A program made the position numbers and the translations under genes. From Bifidobacterium sp. N4G05 (lineage in GTDB: Bacteria > Actinomycetota > Actinomycetes > Actinomycetales > Bifidobacteriaceae), in assembly GCF_002742445.1 (NCBI RefSeq), contig NZ_NJNQ01000004.1, positions 62,001 to 126,000 on the forward strand: 64,000 nucleotides of DNA. The letters are read 5' to 3'. Shown here piece by piece: positions 61,570 through 64,000 of this stretch (within the stretch, counting starts at the first letter, position 1; every line of letters starts with the position of its first letter). The notes below the pieces were generated by a model. It had not been told where the DNA came from and did not search any database. It was given only the letters and a program-made list of their open reading frames with translations.

Positions 61570-64000
61570 TTAGGCTTCGGCGAGCGCCTCAACAGGAGGC
61601 GTGCTCACTGCCCTGCGTGCGGGGAATACGCTGGCGAGCAGTGCTGCCACGGCTGCCACGGCGAGTACGATGCCGTTAATGCCCCATTCGAACGGGAACA
61701 CCACTTTGCCGTACATGCTGAACACCACGTATGCGCCCAGCCAGCCGAACAGTGTGCCAAGTAGTACGCCCGAGATGCCGGATACCAGCGAGATGAGCAG
61801 GGCTTCCACCGCGAGGGAGCGTCGCAACTGACCTCGAGTCATGCCGATGGCACGCAGTGTGGCGGATTCTCGGGTGCGTTCGATCACTGACAGCGACAGC
61901 GTGTTGGCTACGCCGACAAGTGCGATGAGCACGGCCACGGCGATCAATCCCACCAGAAGCATCATCATGGAGTCGATCATGTTCGCCCATTCGATGCGTT
62001 CGGCGATCGGTCCGGTCACTGTTGCATCAGTGCTCTTTTCCAATGCGGCCTGCATGTTGTTGTAGATGCCGTCGACGGAAACTCCCGATTTGTCAGTATC
62101 TGCCTTGACCAGCAACACATGGGTGGCGGCGTCAAGGTCACCATTGGTGAAATGGCTTTCATCCACGAATCCGACAGCTCCATACTGTGCGGATACGCGA
62201 CGGTAATCGGCTTGCTTTGCTTGCAATGTCAGCGAACGCGTAGCGTCGCCGTCCTGGTTCCATTCGGTGGAGAAATCAGCCGTGCCATTGGCGAACTGCA
62301 GTTCCTTGCCGGTTTGCGCATTGTATGTTGGCATGAGCACGCTATCACTGTCGATGGAGGCGTTACCCAAGTTGACACGCATGACCTGCTTGACCTGATC
62401 GATGTTTTTCACGCCGACCAGCAATGCGGACGTAGGCTGGGTTCCATCCGCTTTCTCCAAGGTCACGGAAACCGCCGGTGCATACAACGTGTCGGACACG
62501 CCGTTGATGTCGGCTACATCCTTGGCCATTTGCTGGCTGATGTCATCGCCCATGGCCACGATGTCGACGCTATAACGGGTGGCGAGCGCACCATTCATAG
62601 TCTCTTTGGCGCTAGCGGCACCGGTTGCGATGGTGGAAACCAAGGTGACGCCGATAAGCAGAGCGGCACCGGTTGCTGCGATGCGTCGCGGATTCTTCTG
62701 AATGTTGGCGTGTGCAACTGTTGCGGAAGGTCCTGTCAGTGAGGCCAACGCTCCAACGCCCTTCATGAGGGTCGGCATCCAGAACACCGCGGTGACCACC
62801 ATGCCGAGGAACACCAGTGCAGCGCCGGCGATGGCCATGAGCAGAATCATCGTGAATTGATCGCGGGTCGCTTCCTCGCCGCCATTGGTGGCTTGTACCT
62901 GCCAGATGGAAAATACTGCCATGGCGATACCGACCACCACCATCAGAATACCGATTATGGCTCGCGCGAGGCTGGAACGACGGTTGTCGGTCAGTTCAAT
63001 CGGGCGCAATGCCTCCAATGGCGTCACCGCAGTAGCGGAGCGTGCGGATCCCATGGATGCAAGCACCGTCACCACAATGCCGAAGAGAATCGGTACGACG
63101 GCGGCTTGCCAGGAGAAGTTGAACCGCATACCCGCCTGCATGATGTCGCTGACGCACATGCCCCACATGAGCAGGCTTCCAAGCACCACGCCAAGCACGG
63201 ATGCGACGAAGCCGAGCACCACCGCTTCGAACAGCACGGAACCATACAGTTGGCCTTTCTTCGCGCCGATGGTGCGTAGCAAGGCGAGTGTGCGGCGGCG
63301 TTGCGCCACGAGCACTTGGAACGTGTTGGCGATCACCAGAGCCGCCACGAACATGGCAAGCACGCCGAAGCACATAAGGAATGTGGTGGCGATGTTGGTT
63401 TGGTTGCCGCTTAAGGATTTGATGCTTTCGTCACTGATTTGCTGTCGTGACATCAGATCGAAATGCTTTGGCAGCAACGCTTTCACACCGTTGATGGTTT
63501 TTGCGGATACGCTGTTTCCATCCAAGGCAAGGTCGAGATACACCATTGTTGTTCCGGTGGCGTTGAAATCGTCCACTCCCTGCATTGCGGCAAGCAGATT
63601 GTTGGATCCTACGATCGCACCACCATAGTATGAGTAGGCGCCGTTCGGATCGGATGTGAGTCCTACCACGCGCACGTTGTCCGCCTTGGCTTTGCCATCG
63701 TCGCCTACCGCATATCGGGAGGTCAGGCTTACAGTGTCGCCAATGCCGACGTTCAACTGTTTCGCCATGTCTTCCGGCAGCGCGACTTCGTTGGAATCCT
63801 TCGGCTGGTCCCCTTCCGTGATATTCACGGGGAGCATGTTCTTCTGTGCCGCGGTGGAAATGATCTCGCCGCTGACGGTGCTGTCTCCCTTGGAAACGCT
63901 GACGCCGGATTCCACCGAGGCACGGACGCCGCCAACCCCTTCGATGCCGGCGATCTGGTCGAGATGAAAGTCGCCGACAGTGCTGGAATACGCCTCGTTG
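61570..64000 (-). CDS. ABC transporter permease, MacB/FtsX type (5' part outside window)
   Basis: At least 809 residues; the frame is still open at the right edge. Two FtsX modules are seen: segments around AALVIANTFQVLVAQRRRTLALLRTIGAKKG (in two blocks) and the C-terminal copy VGVANTLSLSVIERTRESATLRAIGMTRGQ (in two blocks), each with three membrane segments, plus a central pair. Between them and at the N-side are large extracytoplasmic regions. Members export lipoproteins, peptides or antibiotics or sense antimicrobials. The ATPase gene probably lies just beyond the window. Convergent with the two-component system. Confidence 0.9.
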   Translation of the reverse strand, partial: NEAYSSTVGDFHLDQIAGIEGVGGVRASVESGVSVSKGDSTVSGEIISTAAQKNMLPVNITEGDQPKDSNEVALPEDMAKQLNVGIGDTVSLTSRYAVGDDGKAKADNVRVVGLTSDPNGAYSYYGGAIVGSNNLLAAMQGVDDFNATGTTMVYLDLALDGNSVSAKTINGVKALLPKHFDLMSRQQISDESIKSLSGNQTNIATTFLMCFGVLAMFVAALVIANTFQVLVAQRRRTLALLRTIGAKKGQLYGSVLFEAVVLGFVASVLGVVLGSLLMWGMCVSDIMQAGMRFNFSWQAAVVPILFGIVVTVLASMGSARSATAVTPLEALRPIELTDNRRSSLARAIIGILMVVVGIAMAVFSIWQVQATNGGEEATRDQFTMILLMAIAGAALVFLGMVVTAVFWMPTLMKGVGALASLTGPSATVAHANIQKNPRRIAATGAALLIGVTLVSTIATGAASAKETMNGALATRYSVDIVAMGDDISQQMAKDVADINGVSDTLYAPAVSVTLEKADGTQPTSALLVGVKNIDQVKQVMRVNLGNASIDSDSVLMPTYNAQTGKELQFANGTADFSTEWNQDGDATRSLTLQAKQADYRRVSAQYGAVGFVDESHFTNGDLDAATHVLLVKADTDKSGVSVDGIYNNMQAALEKSTDATVTGPIAERIEWANMIDSMMMLLVGLIAVAVLIALVGVANTLSLSVIERTRESATLRAIGMTRGQLRRSLAVEALLISLVSGISGVLLGTLFGWLGAYVVFSMYGKVVFPFEWGINGIVLAVAAVAALLASVFPARRAVSTPPVEALAEA

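Overview
The window is chromosomal DNA of moderately high G+C from an actinobacterium, almost certainly Bifidobacterium. The evidence is the gene set and order (enolase - FtsB-like - DUF501 - Ppx; Pth-Mfd; zwf-opcA-pgl with gnd nearby; a UPF0182 protein; a DUF3737 protein) and the protein sequences themselves. A member of the B. adolescentis / catenulatum group is my guess, not a demonstrated placement. Most of the window is ordinary housekeeping sequence, mostly on the minus strand, with strong stem-loops between transcription units.

Layout. 1-4.6 kb: 5' end of a PdtaS-like sensor kinase, a hemolysin III family membrane protein with an operator-like promoter, then greA, an FKBP isomerase, sdaA and a small membrane protein. 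4.6-6.4 kb: an AT-richer MFS gene beside tRNA-Leu(UAA). 6.4-14.8 kb: ppx/gppA, DUF501, ftsB-like, eno, mfd, pth and a GNAT acetyltransferase. 14.9-21.6 kb: UPF0182, a GH3 lipoprotein, a truncated azlD, DUF3737 and dtd. 21.7-31 kb: a DHA2 drug exporter and the oxidative pentose phosphate genes pgl, opcA, zwf and gnd, with a MalY/PatB C-S lyase and an SDR between them. 31.2-37.1 kb: an MprF-like DUF2156 protein with a membrane-anchored alpha/beta hydrolase, and a FetAB-type ABC pair. 37.2-42.7 kb: DEAD-box helicase, SDR, uracil permease, histidine phosphatase. 42.9-49.6 kb: AraC regulator, TauE/SafE exporter, an operon of DUF362-like protein, P-loop kinase and ECF S-component behind a palindromic promoter, then NhaC and YeiH transporters. 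49.6-54.4 kb: an accessory patch holding a secreted coiled-coil protein, a truncated ORF, a transposase remnant, an MFS-CBS fusion with an attenuator-like leader, yccF, and a 31-codon duplicate of the coiled-coil protein's C-terminus. 54.5-64 kb: ychF, proC, prolyl aminopeptidase, a tandem-duplicated histidine kinase with its LuxR-type regulator, and the 3' part of a MacB/FtsX-type permease gene.

How the genes fit together. Zwf, its assembly factor OpcA, Pgl and Gnd form the complete oxidative branch that makes NADPH and pentose phosphate. Prolyl aminopeptidase and ProC link proline release and proline synthesis. The DUF2156 synthase with a neighbouring hydrolase fits an aminoacyl-lipid make-and-remove pair. 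The two-component system probably controls the convergent ABC permease.

The most interesting items are: (1) a leader ORF, terminator hairpin and possible antiterminator ahead of an MFS-CBS fusion exporter; (2) a histidine kinase with two sensor/DHp halves, the second carrying Gln in place of the phospho-acceptor His and having no ATPase; (3) the duplicated C-terminal tail fused to the end of yccF; and (4) the palindrome-controlled DUF362 / kinase / ECF S-component operon. No CRISPR array, intact insertion sequence or prophage is visible.
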